Shown here piece after piece: positions 8,801-16,715 of a DNA stretch of 64,000 bases. Within the stretch, counting starts at the first letter, position 1. The number at the start of each line of letters is the position of its first letter. Origin of the DNA: Labedella gwakjiensis (lineage in GTDB: Bacteria > Actinomycetota > Actinomycetes > Actinomycetales > Microbacteriaceae); contig NZ_PYAU01000001.1 of the NCBI RefSeq assembly GCF_003014675.1, positions 3,534,001 to 3,598,000 of the forward strand, written 5' to 3'. The position numbers and the translations under genes were made by a program. Under the pieces are notes generated by a model that saw only the letters and a list, made by a program, of their open reading frames with translations, ran no database searches and had not been told where the DNA came from.

Positions 8801-9636
8801 GCACCATCGCGTGGTTCACGGCATTGGCGGCCATCGGTGCACCCCTCATCTTCCGCGTCCTCGGACCCGACGGCACCCGTGCCCCGGCGGAGATCCTCGC
8901 ACTGCTCGCCGGTGCCACGTCGGCGTTCCTCATCGCGGCGGTCGCCGTCTCGCTCTTCCGGGCTTCCGCTCTCCTCGCGAACGCCGCAGCGACCGCGAGC
9001 TCGATCGTCGTGGTCGTCTGCGCGTCGTGCCTCGTCGGGCAGGGATCACTGGAGGGCGTCGACGGGCTGTCCTGGCTCCTGATCGTCGGCGCCACCGCCG
9101 TCGTCGCGACGACTCGATCAGGGCGATCCTCCGTGGTCACGGCGATCACGTCGACCGTGGGTGCCGTCGTCCTCGGTGTCACCATGCTGGCGACCGTGCC
9201 CCAGGTCGAGTACGTCAGTGTGCCGCTCGCCGCCGCCGCGATCGTGGCGGGGGCCATCCGGCTCGCACGTGATCGCGCCGCGCGCTCGTGGCCCATGCTG
9301 TCACCGGGGCTGATCCTGCTCATCCTGCCCTCACTGGCGTACGACTTCGGCGAGACCACGTTGTGGCGGGTCATCGCGGTGGGCCTCGTCGCCGTGGGGG
9401 TCCTTCTTATCGGCGTCCTCCGGCGACTGCAGGCTCCCATCGTCATCGGCGCTCTGACGGTCATCACCCACGGGCTGGCACAGCTCTGGCCGTGGATCTC
9501 CGGGCTCTACGAGTCCGGCTACTGGTGGCTCTGGGCAGGCGTCTGCGGTGTCGTCCTCATCGTCTTCGCCGCGCGATACGAGCAGCGCGTGAAGAACATC
9601 CGGGACGCCCGCCGGGCTCTCGTCGCGCTTCGGTGA
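5839..9636 (+). CDS. Very large polytopic membrane protein with N-terminal zinc ribbon (SCO7613 C-terminal-like)
   Basis: A 1265-residue protein. The N-terminus carries a CPSC...CGFC zinc-ribbon (Cys 29, 32, 41, 44), then a helical and Pro-rich cytosolic linker to about residue 165. The rest is close to thirty hydrophobic segments with short charged loops and a basic C-terminus. This architecture matches the actinobacterial SCO7613 C-terminal-domain membrane proteins, whose function is unknown. The ATG at 5839 is chosen over a GTG nine bases upstream because the sequence from Thr2 is typical and CAGAGT sits seven bases before it. It is monocistronic. The stop codon overlaps a palindromic DtxR-like box for dps. 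Confidence 0.85.
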   Translation: MTDSQHPRTAHPQRFWPVRPADLVDTSLCPSCFRTLGASVCGFCGLDLRTPLAARVLELGRAMVQTEAERQAVIVDIRHEAWQRAASRPTPPDQPTVVQAWAAAGPTTTSRETAAGAIPAPGPFPPPGGPAPRDEALPVSQGRAGVPARQPVSPQRIGESPEQHRRSTGQILLLTAGVVLVSVFAIFFAILAYVFATVEFRSILTGIASLLVLGIAWTLRSRRLAGTAEGIAVIGVVLLLLDVWIIRVNRLFSVDRLDVWLYTGLALVVLASILVGIARLTGLRAPSLSAVLVAPVGVFALGVGGSASLDDGAARVLLGAVAAVLVGAVELVAPVPRAEREMTRLGALIFGVVAISVAGAAFRTIDGGPVLAFALSAAAWCLVLLVAHRSTTALAGPAWRVLAGLGLALALGGLAVSAADEVATTPPVVDALRPVFLAAAALVVVAVAKSVPDAARRTLHLVSAVMMSFTSLALLLPAGLVVEHAGDALSSPWFRTYPTGALLVGMEGLAESTAGLGVTAVLVALQLRALGAGRVVAIWGWGPVVVLSLAVIGGALAVPGVVVSIAILLIAAAVALVLCVWSRPGPQIRTTAFACSIMLALLTSALATASAAVWPGAALVTLVILVGARALVSQRRTPGAAASGVIASTSVAVAVIGIGLVAPSWARSIDLVGGPVPDGFGVAVAGAAVLIALALLVGRLTTVEAVVVACLAAVATVASWGIVWVLQNGVADVGWRIAIALSVLAAAVCWSGRRRPEIVRVIAVSAIVPTSTVMAAEIGLWLDHGATEGLGVLAAGGTLGLIAAVNAVRVARSRSVALAADIGTAVPALVILVLTAGLGAPLGPLSLLILAAAPTFVAFRPIGGVHPRRQLGWVGAILATAALWWFLADRSVDTVEFYSLPVAGLLMIVGGVSTISRTRTIEGRRTPLGRIQGADVVVGAAAAIATLPSAFQAGSGPIGRAVVVVAIGVALLVLALVLLRDSWLLRGRTIAWFTALAAIGAPLIFRVLGPDGTRAPAEILALLAGATSAFLIAAVAVSLFRASALLANAAATASSIVVVVCASCLVGQGSLEGVDGLSWLLIVGATAVVATTRSGRSSVVTAITSTVGAVVLGVTMLATVPQVEYVSVPLAAAAIVAGAIRLARDRAARSWPMLSPGLILLILPSLAYDFGETTLWRVIAVGLVAVGVLLIGVLRRLQAPIVIGALTVITHGLAQLWPWISGLYESGYWWLWAGVCGVVLIVFAARYEQRVKNIRDARRALVALR

Positions 9637-9648
9637 GGCTTGCCTCAC
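9633..9648. promoter_or_regulatory. DtxR/IdeR-like iron box upstream of dps
   Basis: GTGAGGC-TT-GCCTCAC is a perfect inverted repeat with 7-bp arms. Its AGG-N4-CCT core is the centre of DtxR/IdeR operators. It overlaps the stop codon of the upstream membrane-protein gene and lies about 45 bp upstream of the likely dps -35. That position suits activation rather than repression. Confidence 0.5.
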
Positions 9649-9693
9649 TAGAAAACCCCCGGTCAGCGGGGAGTAAGCCGAGCCTTCTCTTGC

Positions 9694-9721
9694 TTGCGGA
9701 ATGCCCAGGGACGCGTACGGT
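9694..9721 (+). promoter_or_regulatory. Putative dps promoter
   Basis: TTGCGG (9694-9699) and TACGGT (9716-9721) with a 16-bp spacer. They are followed by a short leader and an AAGGAGAG ribosome site. Confidence 0.4.
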
Positions 9722-9749
9722 TGTACTCAACAGACCTCAAGGAGAGCCC

Positions 9750-10232
9750 ATGACCGACATCACCGTTTCCCAGACCTCCGTCAGCCCCGACGTCGCCGCC
9801 GGCGTCGCGCAGTTCCTCAGCCCCCTCGTCATCGACCTGACGGCCATCGTCGTCAACGGCAAGCAGGCTCACTGGCACGTGCGCGGTGCGAACTTCATCG
9901 GCGTGCACGAGCTGCTGGACGACGTCGTCGCCCACACGCAGGAGTGGGCAGACCTCGCCGCAGAGCGGATTGTCGCCCTCGGCCTCCCGGTCGACGCGCG
10001 ACTGGCCACGGTCGCAGCGAAGACCACGACCGGCTCGCTCACCGCCGGTTTCCAGCAGTCGGACAACACGATCGCGGAGATCGTCGCCCAGATCGATGCA
10101 GCCCTCGTGGGTGTGCACGCCGCTGTCGACGAGCTCGGCGAGATCGACGCAGCCAGCCAGGACGTCGCAATCGAGATCGCCAGAGGGCTCGAGAAAGACC
10201 GCTGGTTCCTCGTCGCCCACATCAGCAAGTAG
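9750..10232 (+). CDS. dps: Dps-family DNA-binding ferritin-like protein
   Basis: 160-residue mini-ferritin that oxidises and stores iron with peroxide and protects DNA. The ferroxidase ligands are recognisable in the order His of KQAHWHVRG, then the Asp/Glu of HELLDDVVAHTQEWAD, which is the inter-subunit Dps site. AAGGAG five bases before the ATG fixes the start; the frame is open further upstream but has no Dps homology there. A DtxR/IdeR-like palindrome lies at 9633-9648 and a strong bidirectional terminator at 10268-10303. Iron-responsive control is therefore likely. The N-terminus lacks a long basic tail, so DNA binding may be weak. Confidence 0.96.
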   Translation: MTDITVSQTSVSPDVAAGVAQFLSPLVIDLTAIVVNGKQAHWHVRGANFIGVHELLDDVVAHTQEWADLAAERIVALGLPVDARLATVAAKTTTGSLTAGFQQSDNTIAEIVAQIDAALVGVHAAVDELGEIDAASQDVAIEIARGLEKDRWFLVAHISK

Positions 10233-10267
10233 TCGGTCAGGCCTCTCCGCCGCTCATCACGTGACCT

Positions 10268-10303
10268 GAAAGGGCCCTCCCCGGGAACGGGGAGGGCCCT
10301 TTC
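10268..10303. terminator. Bidirectional terminator between dps and nei
   Basis: A 16-bp perfect stem (10268-10283 with 10288-10303) and a GGAA loop, flanked by A/T-containing ends (GAAAGGG...CCCTTTC). It serves dps on the plus strand and nei on the minus strand. Confidence 0.92.
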
Positions 10304-10366
10304 ACGTCATGCCTCACCACGCAGACCTGCGGACGGACGGGGCGTGGCATGGCTTCCGAGCCACCG

Positions 10367-11362
10367 TCACGCCTGGCAGACAGGGCACCAGTACAACTTC
10401 CGGGCGCCCATCTCCTCGAGGACGATCGACGTGCCGCAGACACGACACGGCAGGCCCTCACGCTTGTACACCCAGTGCCGATCGGCACGACTCGCCATGG
10501 CCTGGTCGTACGCTTCGCCTTCGAGACCGTCGATGGTCATCATCTGACCCGTCTCGACCCCGATACGCAGCAACTGCACCCAATCGCGCCACAGCTCGCG
10601 CAGAGTGTCGGTGGGCACCCGCTTACCCGTCGTGTGAGGATTCACCCGCTCGCGGAACAACAGCTCGGCGCGGTAGACGTTGCCGATGCCGCTCACGACG
10701 GACTGGTCCATGAGCAGAAGCCCGATCGCCGTGCCCCGCTTACCGGCCCGCTCCACGAAGCGACGCTCCCCGACGTCGATCTCGTCGACGAGCGGGTCGG
10801 GCCCGAGCCGCTCGATCACCGCCTGGACACCAGACGCGTCGAGCAGCTCGCATGCCGTCGGCCCCCGAAGATCGGCGAGCGACTCCTCGGTGAGGAGCCG
10901 AAGGCGGACAGCACCGACAGGGGGTGGGGGAAAGGATTCCGCCTCGACGCCGGGCAGGGCGCTCGTCTGCTCCGACATGCGGACGCGTGCGCGCCTCGGC
11001 GCGCCGATGCTCGACACCGAGTCCTCGAAGGCACCGTCCGCGACGGTGTCGAGCCGCACGGTCCCCCGCTGATTGGTCTGACCCATGCGGCCGCCCGCCG
11101 ACATGATCGTGGGGTCTGTGTCGATCCGACCTGCGAAGTCCCAGGCTCCGTAGAGACCGAGATGGACCCTCAGGAAGACGCCCCCATCGAATTCGAGGAA
11201 CATCTGCTTGCCCACCGCGACGGCGCCGAGCATCTCGCGGCCGTCGAGCACCGTCGCGCCCTCGGCGAAGCGCCCCTGCGGCGACGACGCGGAGACCCGA
11301 TGACCCACGAAGTTGTGCCCGAACTGGCGGGCGATGCGGTGGACGGAATGACCCTCAGGCAT
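10367..11362 (-). CDS. nei: Fpg/Nei-family DNA glycosylase/AP lyase
   Basis: Base-excision repair bifunctional glycosylase of the endonuclease VIII type, 331 aa. The mature N-terminus after Met is PEGHSVHR, with catalytic Pro2 and Glu3. The beta-elimination Lys lies in AVGKQMFLEF. A helix-two-turn-helix region (QSVVSGIGNVYRAELLF) and a C-terminal zinc finger (CRVC...CPVC) follow. The N-terminal PEGHS indicates Nei rather than MutM, so oxidised pyrimidines are the likely substrate. The ATG at 11362 overlaps the end of rpiB by 8 bp, so the two are translationally coupled. The frame stays open upstream inside rpiB but encodes nothing related. Confidence 0.93.
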   Translation of the reverse strand: MPEGHSVHRIARQFGHNFVGHRVSASSPQGRFAEGATVLDGREMLGAVAVGKQMFLEFDGGVFLRVHLGLYGAWDFAGRIDTDPTIMSAGGRMGQTNQRGTVRLDTVADGAFEDSVSSIGAPRRARVRMSEQTSALPGVEAESFPPPPVGAVRLRLLTEESLADLRGPTACELLDASGVQAVIERLGPDPLVDEIDVGERRFVERAGKRGTAIGLLLMDQSVVSGIGNVYRAELLFRERVNPHTTGKRVPTDTLRELWRDWVQLLRIGVETGQMMTIDGLEGEAYDQAMASRADRHWVYKREGLPCRVCGTSIVLEEMGARKLYWCPVCQA

Positions 11363-11828
11363 CGGTGGAGCGCGACGCCTCGTATGCCGCGATCTGGCCG
11401 ATCCGACGGATGTGCCGCTCGTCCTGCGAGAACGGCTCGGCGATGAAGGCGTCGATGAACGAGATCGCCTCGTCCTCGGGGTGCTGGCGCGCGCCGATCG
11501 AGATGACGTTCGCGTCGTTGTGCTGCCGAGCGAGAAGAGCTGTGCTCTCGTTCCAGACGAGGGCCGCGCGAACACCCGTCACCTTGTTCGCGGCGATCTG
11601 CTCACCGTTGCCCGAGCCACCGAACACGACACCCAGGGCGTCGATTCCTGCTGCCTGGTCCCGCACGACCGCCTCGGCCGCTGCAATGCAGAATCCCGGG
11701 TAGTCGTCGAGCGGCTCGTAGCTCTGCGGACCGTGGTCGACGACCTCGTGTCCCGCGTCGATCAGGTGGTCCTGCAGCCGGCGGGACAACTCCAGGCCGG
11801 CGTGATCGGTGGCGATGTGGATGCGCAT
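11355..11828 (-). CDS. rpiB: Ribose-5-phosphate isomerase B
   Basis: Interconverts ribose-5-phosphate and ribulose-5-phosphate in the pentose phosphate pathway; 157 aa. The RpiB/LacAB fold is shown by the N-terminal IATDHAGLEL phosphate-binding segment and by GVVFGGSGNGEQIAANKV. As in the actinobacterial subfamily, this loop carries GGSGNG in place of the Cys-containing enterobacterial form. The ATG at 11828 has no Shine-Dalgarno but has TAAACT six bases upstream, so the transcript is probably leaderless. It is coupled to nei by an 8-bp overlap. Confidence 0.94.
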   Translation of the reverse strand: MRIHIATDHAGLELSRRLQDHLIDAGHEVVDHGPQSYEPLDDYPGFCIAAAEAVVRDQAAGIDALGVVFGGSGNGEQIAANKVTGVRAALVWNESTALLARQHNDANVISIGARQHPEDEAISFIDAFIAEPFSQDERHIRRIGQIAAYEASRSTDA

Positions 11829-11834
11829 GCGCCC

Positions 11835-11840
11835 AGTTTA
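11835..11840 (-). promoter_or_regulatory. -10 hexamer of rpiB-nei (leaderless)
   Basis: TAAACT on the minus strand, six bases before the rpiB ATG. Confidence 0.55.
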
Positions 11841-11883
11841 GGGTCGCGTGCGCGGCGGATCGTGCGATCGGGCGCGCCCCGGC

Positions 11884-12510
11884 TCAGTCGAAGATCGGCC
11901 CGACGGTGCGCGTGCGCTTGAGCTCGAAGAATCCCGGGTACCGTGCAGCGGCGACGACGCCGTCCCACAGGGCGAGCGCCTCGTCCCCCTTCGGCGCCGG
12001 CGAGATGACCGGGCCGAAGAAGGCGACGCCGTCCACCGAGAGGATCGGGGTGCCGACCTCCTGACCGACGCGCTCGATGCCGTCGAAATGGCTCGCTCGC
12101 ATGGGGGCGTCGTACTCGTCGGACTCCGAGTAGCGTGCGAAGTCGGCCTCGAGACCCACCTCATCGAGGGCGCCGGCGATGACCGCGTCGACATCGATGC
12201 TCTCGCCCGGGTGGATGCGTGTGCCGAGTGCATCGTAGAGCGGCTTGACGATGGCGTCTCCGTGGATCTCCTTCGCCGCGGAGACCAGTCGCGTGTACCG
12301 CAGGGCGCGGGGGAAGAACGCGCGGTACTCCTCCGACACGTCCTTGTCCTCGTTGAGGACGGCGAGGCTCATGATGTGCCAGGTGACGTCGAGGGGGCGG
12401 TGACGAGCGACCTCGTCGACCCAGCGGGACGTCATCCACGCCCAGGGGCAGGAGGGATCGAACCAGAAGTCCACGGTCACCGTCTCGGCGGTGGTGTCGG
12501 AGGAAGCCAT
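11884..12510 (-). CDS. DsbA-family oxidoreductase, mycothiol-dependent nitroreductase Rv2466c-like
   Basis: 208-residue thioredoxin-fold/DsbA-like protein. The N-terminal FDPSCPWAWMTSRW segment, VDGVAFFGPVISPAPKG and the C-terminal FFELKRTRT tail align with Mycobacterium tuberculosis Rv2466c, a mycothiol-dependent reductase active under oxidative stress. The active-site motif is CPWA: the nucleophilic Cys19 remains and the second Cys of CPWC is Ala. That fits a monothiol mechanism using mycothiol for resolution. TAGAGT six bases before the ATG suggests a leaderless transcript. It lies upstream of rpiB, which has its own promoter. Confidence 0.88.
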   Translation of the reverse strand: MASSDTTAETVTVDFWFDPSCPWAWMTSRWVDEVARHRPLDVTWHIMSLAVLNEDKDVSEEYRAFFPRALRYTRLVSAAKEIHGDAIVKPLYDALGTRIHPGESIDVDAVIAGALDEVGLEADFARYSESDEYDAPMRASHFDGIERVGQEVGTPILSVDGVAFFGPVISPAPKGDEALALWDGVVAAARYPGFFELKRTRTVGPIFD

Positions 12511-12516
12511 ACTCCG

Positions 12517-12522
12517 ACTCTA
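12517..12522 (-). promoter_or_regulatory. -10 hexamer of Rv2466c-like gene (leaderless)
   Basis: TAGAGT on the minus strand, six bases before the ATG at 12510. Confidence 0.5.
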
Positions 12523-12597
12523 GCTCCGGGTGAGACCCGGAACGGCCGCACTAGGCTGGCCGATGGACAGAATCCACACACATCACAGGAGGCACTG

Positions 12598-15144
12598 TTG
12601 CCCGGAGAGAACCTCACCCGCGCCGAAGCGATCGAGCGGGCGAACATCGTCTCGACATCGAGCTACGACGTGACGCTCGACCTCACCACCGGTGACGAGA
12701 CGTTCCTCAGCACGACCACCGTCCGCTTCACGGCATCGGCCGGAGCCTCGACGTTCATCGACGCCATCACGGCGTCCGTCCACTCGGTGACTCTCAACGG
12801 CCGCGAGCTCGACCCGTCCGTCGTGAGCGACGGCGTGCGCATCGCCCTCGACGACCTGGCCGAGGAGAACGAGCTGACGGTCGTTGCCGATGCCCTCTAC
12901 ACGAACACGGGCGAAGGACTCCACCGTTTCGTCGACCCGGTCGACGGTGAGGTCTACCTCTACACGCAGTTCGAGGTACCCGACTCGCGTCGGGTGTTCG
13001 CGGTCTTCGAGCAGCCCGATCTGAAGGCGACCTTCACGTTCACCGTGACCGCACCGTCGGCGTGGAGCGTCGTGAGCAACTCTCCGACGCCCGAGCCGGT
13101 CGCAGCCGGCGACGGTGTCAGCACGTGGAGCTTCTCCCCCACCCCGGTGCTGTCGTCCTACGTGACGGCTCTCGTCGCGGGACCCTACGTCTCGGTGCAC
13201 AGCGAACTGACCTCGAGCGACGGCCGCACGATCCCGCTCGGGGTGTTCGCTCGCAAGAGCCTCGCCGACTACGTCGACGCCGACTACATCTTCGAGAAGA
13301 CCCGGGAGGGCTTCGCCTTCTACGAGAACGCGTTCGGCATGCCGTACCCGTTCGAGAAGTACGACCAGCTCTTCGTCCCGGAGTTCAACGCCGGGGCCAT
13401 GGAGAACGCCGGCGCGATCACCTTCACCGAGACGTACGTGTTCCGATCGAAGGTCACCGACGCCGTGAAGGAGCGCCGCGTCGTCACGATCCTGCACGAG
13501 CTCGCCCACATGTGGTTCGGCGACCTGGTCACGATGAAGTGGTGGAACGACCTCTGGCTCAACGAATCCTTCGCCGAGTACGCCTCGACTCTCGCGGTCG
13601 CCGAGGCGACGGAGTGGACCGAGGCGTGGACGACCTTCTCCGCCATGGAGAAGTCGTGGGCGTACAAGCAGGACCAGCTGCCCTCGACACACCCGATCGT
13701 CGCGGAGATCCGCGACCTCGAGGACGTGCAGGTGAACTTCGACGGCATCACCTACGCCAAGGGCGCCTCGGTCCTCAAGCAGCTCGTCGCCTGGGTGGGG
13801 CAGGAGGACTTCCTCGCCGGGGTCTCCGCCTACTTCGCCAAGCACGCCTACGGCAACACCGTGCTGAACGACCTGCTCGACGAGCTCGAGGCCACGAGTG
13901 GGCGGGAGCTCCGATCGTGGTCGAAGCTGTGGCTCGAGACAGCGGGCGTCAACACGCTCCGCGCCGCCATCGAGACGGACGACGAGGGCCGGATCGGTTC
14001 CTTCGTCATCGAGCAGACGGCTGTCTCCGATTACCCGACGCTGCGTCCGCACCGCCTGGCGATCGGCTTCTACTCGCTCGAGGGCGGTAGCCTCCGCCGA
14101 ACGCATCGCGTCGAGATCGACGTCGACGGAGCGTCGTCGCCCGTGCCGGAGCTCATCGGCCTCGCACGTCCTGACCTCGTCCTCCTCAACGACGACGACC
14201 TCGCCTACGCGAAGATCCGTCTCGACGAGGTGTCACTCGCGACCGCTATCGCCCACCTCTCGGACATCGAGAGCCCGCTCGCCCGCTCGCTCGTCTGGGG
14301 CTCGGCATGGGACGCGACCCGTGACGCCGAGACGCCGGCGAGCGACTACGTGGCTCTCGTGCTCGGGAACATCGCGAGCGAGACCGAGTCGACCACGATC
14401 CGCACGACGCTCAACCAGCTGCTGCTCGCGGTCGGCGCCTACGTCGCCCCCGAGCGCCAGAAGGCTGCCGGCGACGAGGCGGCATCGACGCTCTGGACAC
14501 TCGCCCGGAACGCCGAGCCCGGGAGCGACGCGCAGTTCCAGTTCGTCAAGTTCTTCGCCGCCCTCGCATCGAGCGACGAGCACCTCGACATCATCGAGAA
14601 CCTCCGCGATCGGACGGAGACCCTCCAAGGGCTCGACATCGACACCGACCTCGGGTGGGAGCTCCTCATCGCTCTGGCGGCGGGAGGCCGGGCCGACGAA
14701 GCCCTCATCGAGGCCGAACTCGCCGCCGACAACACGGCGACCGGGCAGCAGTCGGCAGCGCACGCGCGCGCCTCGATCCCCACCGCCGACGGCAAGGCCG
14801 CTGCGTGGTCCTCGGTCTTCGACTCGGACAAGCTGCCGAACACGATCGTGCGGACGACGGGCCTCGGCTTCCAGCGTGCCGCCGACACCGAGGTGCTGCG
14901 GCCCTTCGTCGAGCGGTACTTCGACTCGATCGAGGAGATCTGGGAATCGCGCAGCTACAAGATCGCCGAGTACCTCGTGGCGGGAATGTACCCATCCGCC
15001 CTCGCGGACCAGGAACTCGTGGACGCGACCCGTTCCTGGCTCGACGCCCACACCGATGCAGCACCGGCACTCCGGCGCCTCGTCCTCGAGAACCTCGCGG
15101 GTGTCGAGCGCGCTGTGGCTGCACAGGCTCGAGACAAGCGCTGA
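12598..15144 (+). CDS. pepN: Aminopeptidase N (M1 family)
   Basis: Cytosolic zinc aminopeptidase removing N-terminal residues from peptides, about 848 aa. The exopeptidase motif GAMEN is at 266-270. Zinc ligands are His300 and His304 in HELAH and Glu323 in NESFAEY. An ERAP1-like C-terminal helical domain follows. The start is TTG at 12598: AGGAGG lies five bases upstream and the product begins with PGENLTRAEAIERA, the typical actinobacterial PepN N-terminus. The frame is open far upstream but that part is antisense to the Rv2466c-like gene. TAGGCT at 12552-12557 is a likely -10 giving a leader of about 35 nt. A hairpin at 15168-15205 ends the unit. Confidence 0.95.
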   Translation: MPGENLTRAEAIERANIVSTSSYDVTLDLTTGDETFLSTTTVRFTASAGASTFIDAITASVHSVTLNGRELDPSVVSDGVRIALDDLAEENELTVVADALYTNTGEGLHRFVDPVDGEVYLYTQFEVPDSRRVFAVFEQPDLKATFTFTVTAPSAWSVVSNSPTPEPVAAGDGVSTWSFSPTPVLSSYVTALVAGPYVSVHSELTSSDGRTIPLGVFARKSLADYVDADYIFEKTREGFAFYENAFGMPYPFEKYDQLFVPEFNAGAMENAGAITFTETYVFRSKVTDAVKERRVVTILHELAHMWFGDLVTMKWWNDLWLNESFAEYASTLAVAEATEWTEAWTTFSAMEKSWAYKQDQLPSTHPIVAEIRDLEDVQVNFDGITYAKGASVLKQLVAWVGQEDFLAGVSAYFAKHAYGNTVLNDLLDELEATSGRELRSWSKLWLETAGVNTLRAAIETDDEGRIGSFVIEQTAVSDYPTLRPHRLAIGFYSLEGGSLRRTHRVEIDVDGASSPVPELIGLARPDLVLLNDDDLAYAKIRLDEVSLATAIAHLSDIESPLARSLVWGSAWDATRDAETPASDYVALVLGNIASETESTTIRTTLNQLLLAVGAYVAPERQKAAGDEAASTLWTLARNAEPGSDAQFQFVKFFAALASSDEHLDIIENLRDRTETLQGLDIDTDLGWELLIALAAGGRADEALIEAELAADNTATGQQSAAHARASIPTADGKAAAWSSVFDSDKLPNTIVRTTGLGFQRAADTEVLRPFVERYFDSIEEIWESRSYKIAEYLVAGMYPSALADQELVDATRSWLDAHTDAAPALRRLVLENLAGVERAVAAQARDKR

Positions 15145-15167
15145 CGGACCCGGCCCCTGCGTGGTCG

Positions 15168-15205
15168 CTGAGCGCCGGATCCCTCTCCTGGGGTCCGGCG
15201 TTCAG
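15168..15205 (+). terminator. Terminator downstream of pepN
   Basis: 15-bp stem with two G-T wobbles (15168-15182 with 15191-15205), an 8-nt loop and a following pyrimidine-rich TCTTCTCC. Confidence 0.75.
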
Positions 15206-15227
15206 TCTTCTCCGACCGGCTCGCGGA

Positions 15228-15233
15228 TAGGCT
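15228..15233 (+). promoter_or_regulatory. -10 hexamer of mscS-like gene (leaderless)
   Basis: TAGGCT seven bases before the ATG at 15241. Confidence 0.55.
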
Positions 15234-15240
15234 GGATCCG

Positions 15241-16263
15241 ATGAACCTCAATGAGATGCTCGATGCCGTCGGCACGTTCCTGAACACGACGTTCCTCGGC
15301 AAACTCACGTCCATCGCTCTCATCGTCGCCTTCGCGTTCGCCGCCGTCTGGTTGATGCGCCTCGTCATCCGCCATGCTGTCGACCGGATCGTGAACGGGG
15401 TCAAGCGTTCGAACAACGCCGACGACACCAAAGAGCTCTCGGTCTCCCCGCTCGCTGCCGTGCGAGTGGTCCAGAGGACCAGGACGATCGGCACCGTGCT
15501 GTCGAACATCGTCAACGTCGTCGTAGCCGTCATCGCTATCGTCCTCATCGTCAACACGGTCGACAAGGACATCATCGGGTCGCTCGCATTGCTCACGGCG
15601 GCGCTCGGCGCGGGCCTCGGCTTCGGCGCCCAGAACATCGTGAAGGACGTTCTGAACGGTCTGTTCATGGTGATGGAGGATCAGTTGGGCGTCGGCGACG
15701 TCGTCGACCTCGGTCCGGCGACCGGAGTGGTCGAGGCAGTGGGCATCCGGATCACCCAGGTGCGCGACGTCAACGGAACGCTCTGGTTCGTGCGCAACGG
15801 TGAGATCCTGCGCGTCGGCAACATGTCGCAGGGCTGGGCCCGTGTCATCGTCGACCTCGCCGTCCCGTACGACGTCGACGTCGACGCGGTTCAGGACCGA
15901 CTCCTCGATACGGCCAATGCGCTCGCTCGTGAGACCAAGTGGCGCACACGGATCCTCGAGCGTCCCGAGTCCTGGGGTCTCGAGTCGATCTCAGACGATG
16001 CGCTCGTCGTGCGCCTGGTCATCAAGACGCGCACGAGCGCGAAGGACGACGTCGCGCGCGAGCTGCGCCTCCGACTGAAGGCGGCGATGGACGAGATGGA
16101 CGTGAAGCTCCCGTCGCTGAAGAGCGTCGTGCTCGAGGGCTTCGACGGAGCCGCGAGCGTGTCCGGCGCCCGTCCCCCGCGCACCAAACCCGTCGGCGTC
16201 GTCGATACACCTCCCACGAAGAAGCCATCGCGCATCCGCAAGCCGAAAGCGACCGACGAATGA
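15241..16263 (+). CDS. Small-conductance mechanosensitive channel family protein (MscS)
   Basis: 340-residue membrane channel that releases solutes on hypo-osmotic shock. Hydrophobic helices lie at about 22-42, 85-107 and 113-135. The last is the Gly/Ala-rich pore helix (LTAALGAGLGFGAQNIVKDVLNG), followed by the beta domain (VGDVVDLGPATGVVEAVGIR) and the C-terminal alpha/beta vestibule. The last 40 residues are a Pro/Lys-rich cytosolic tail. No Shine-Dalgarno is seen and TAGGCT is seven bases upstream, so the transcript is probably leaderless. Its stop overlaps the glbO start (ATGA), coupling the two genes. Confidence 0.92.
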   Translation: MNLNEMLDAVGTFLNTTFLGKLTSIALIVAFAFAAVWLMRLVIRHAVDRIVNGVKRSNNADDTKELSVSPLAAVRVVQRTRTIGTVLSNIVNVVVAVIAIVLIVNTVDKDIIGSLALLTAALGAGLGFGAQNIVKDVLNGLFMVMEDQLGVGDVVDLGPATGVVEAVGIRITQVRDVNGTLWFVRNGEILRVGNMSQGWARVIVDLAVPYDVDVDAVQDRLLDTANALARETKWRTRILERPESWGLESISDDALVVRLVIKTRTSAKDDVARELRLRLKAAMDEMDVKLPSLKSVVLEGFDGAASVSGARPPRTKPVGVVDTPPTKKPSRIRKPKATDE

Positions 16264-16652
16264 ACGACCTTCTCGCACGATCGTTCTATGACGACGTCGG
16301 AGGTCGACCGACCTTCGAGAAGCTCGTCACCGAGTTCTATCGTGGTGTGGCGGGCGACCCCGTCCTGAAGCCGATGTACCCGGAGGAGGATCTCGGACCG
16401 GCGGCCGAGCGCCTCCTCCTCTTCCTCGAACAGTACTGGGGCGGTCCCTCGACGTACGGAGAGACCCGCGGCCACCCGCGTCTCCGCATGCGCCACATGC
16501 CCTTCAAGGTGAATCCGGATGCCCGCGATCGCTGGCTGCACCACATGCGCGCAGCCCTCGACACGCTCGAGCTTTCTCCGCTGCACGAGGCGGAACTCTG
16601 GGCCTACCTCGAGCGGGCGGCCCACGCGATGGTCAACACGTTCGACGAGTAG
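16260..16652 (+). CDS. glbO: Group II truncated hemoglobin (trHbO)
   Basis: 130-residue heme protein of the 2-on-2 globin fold, of the type linked to oxygen and peroxide chemistry at the membrane. Diagnostic residues are TyrB10 (Tyr27), TyrCD1 (Tyr40), proximal HisF8 (His79 in RMRHMPF) and TrpG8 (Trp92). The order QYWGGPSTYGETRGHPRLRMRH matches GlbO of Mycobacterium. The ATG at 16260 overlaps the stop of the mscS-like gene by four bases. Confidence 0.95.
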   Translation: MNDLLARSFYDDVGGRPTFEKLVTEFYRGVAGDPVLKPMYPEEDLGPAAERLLLFLEQYWGGPSTYGETRGHPRLRMRHMPFKVNPDARDRWLHHMRAALDTLELSPLHEAELWAYLERAAHAMVNTFDE

Positions 16653-16715
16653 AGGCGGTCGTCGGCGACATCGCCATACGATCGGTGCATCACGTGATTG
16701 ACGAAGGAGTCGATG

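Noticed and set aside
9656-9671. Terminator CCCCG...CGGGG between the membrane-protein gene and dps
   Set aside because: Only a 5-bp stem with no U-run on the plus strand; too weak to call.
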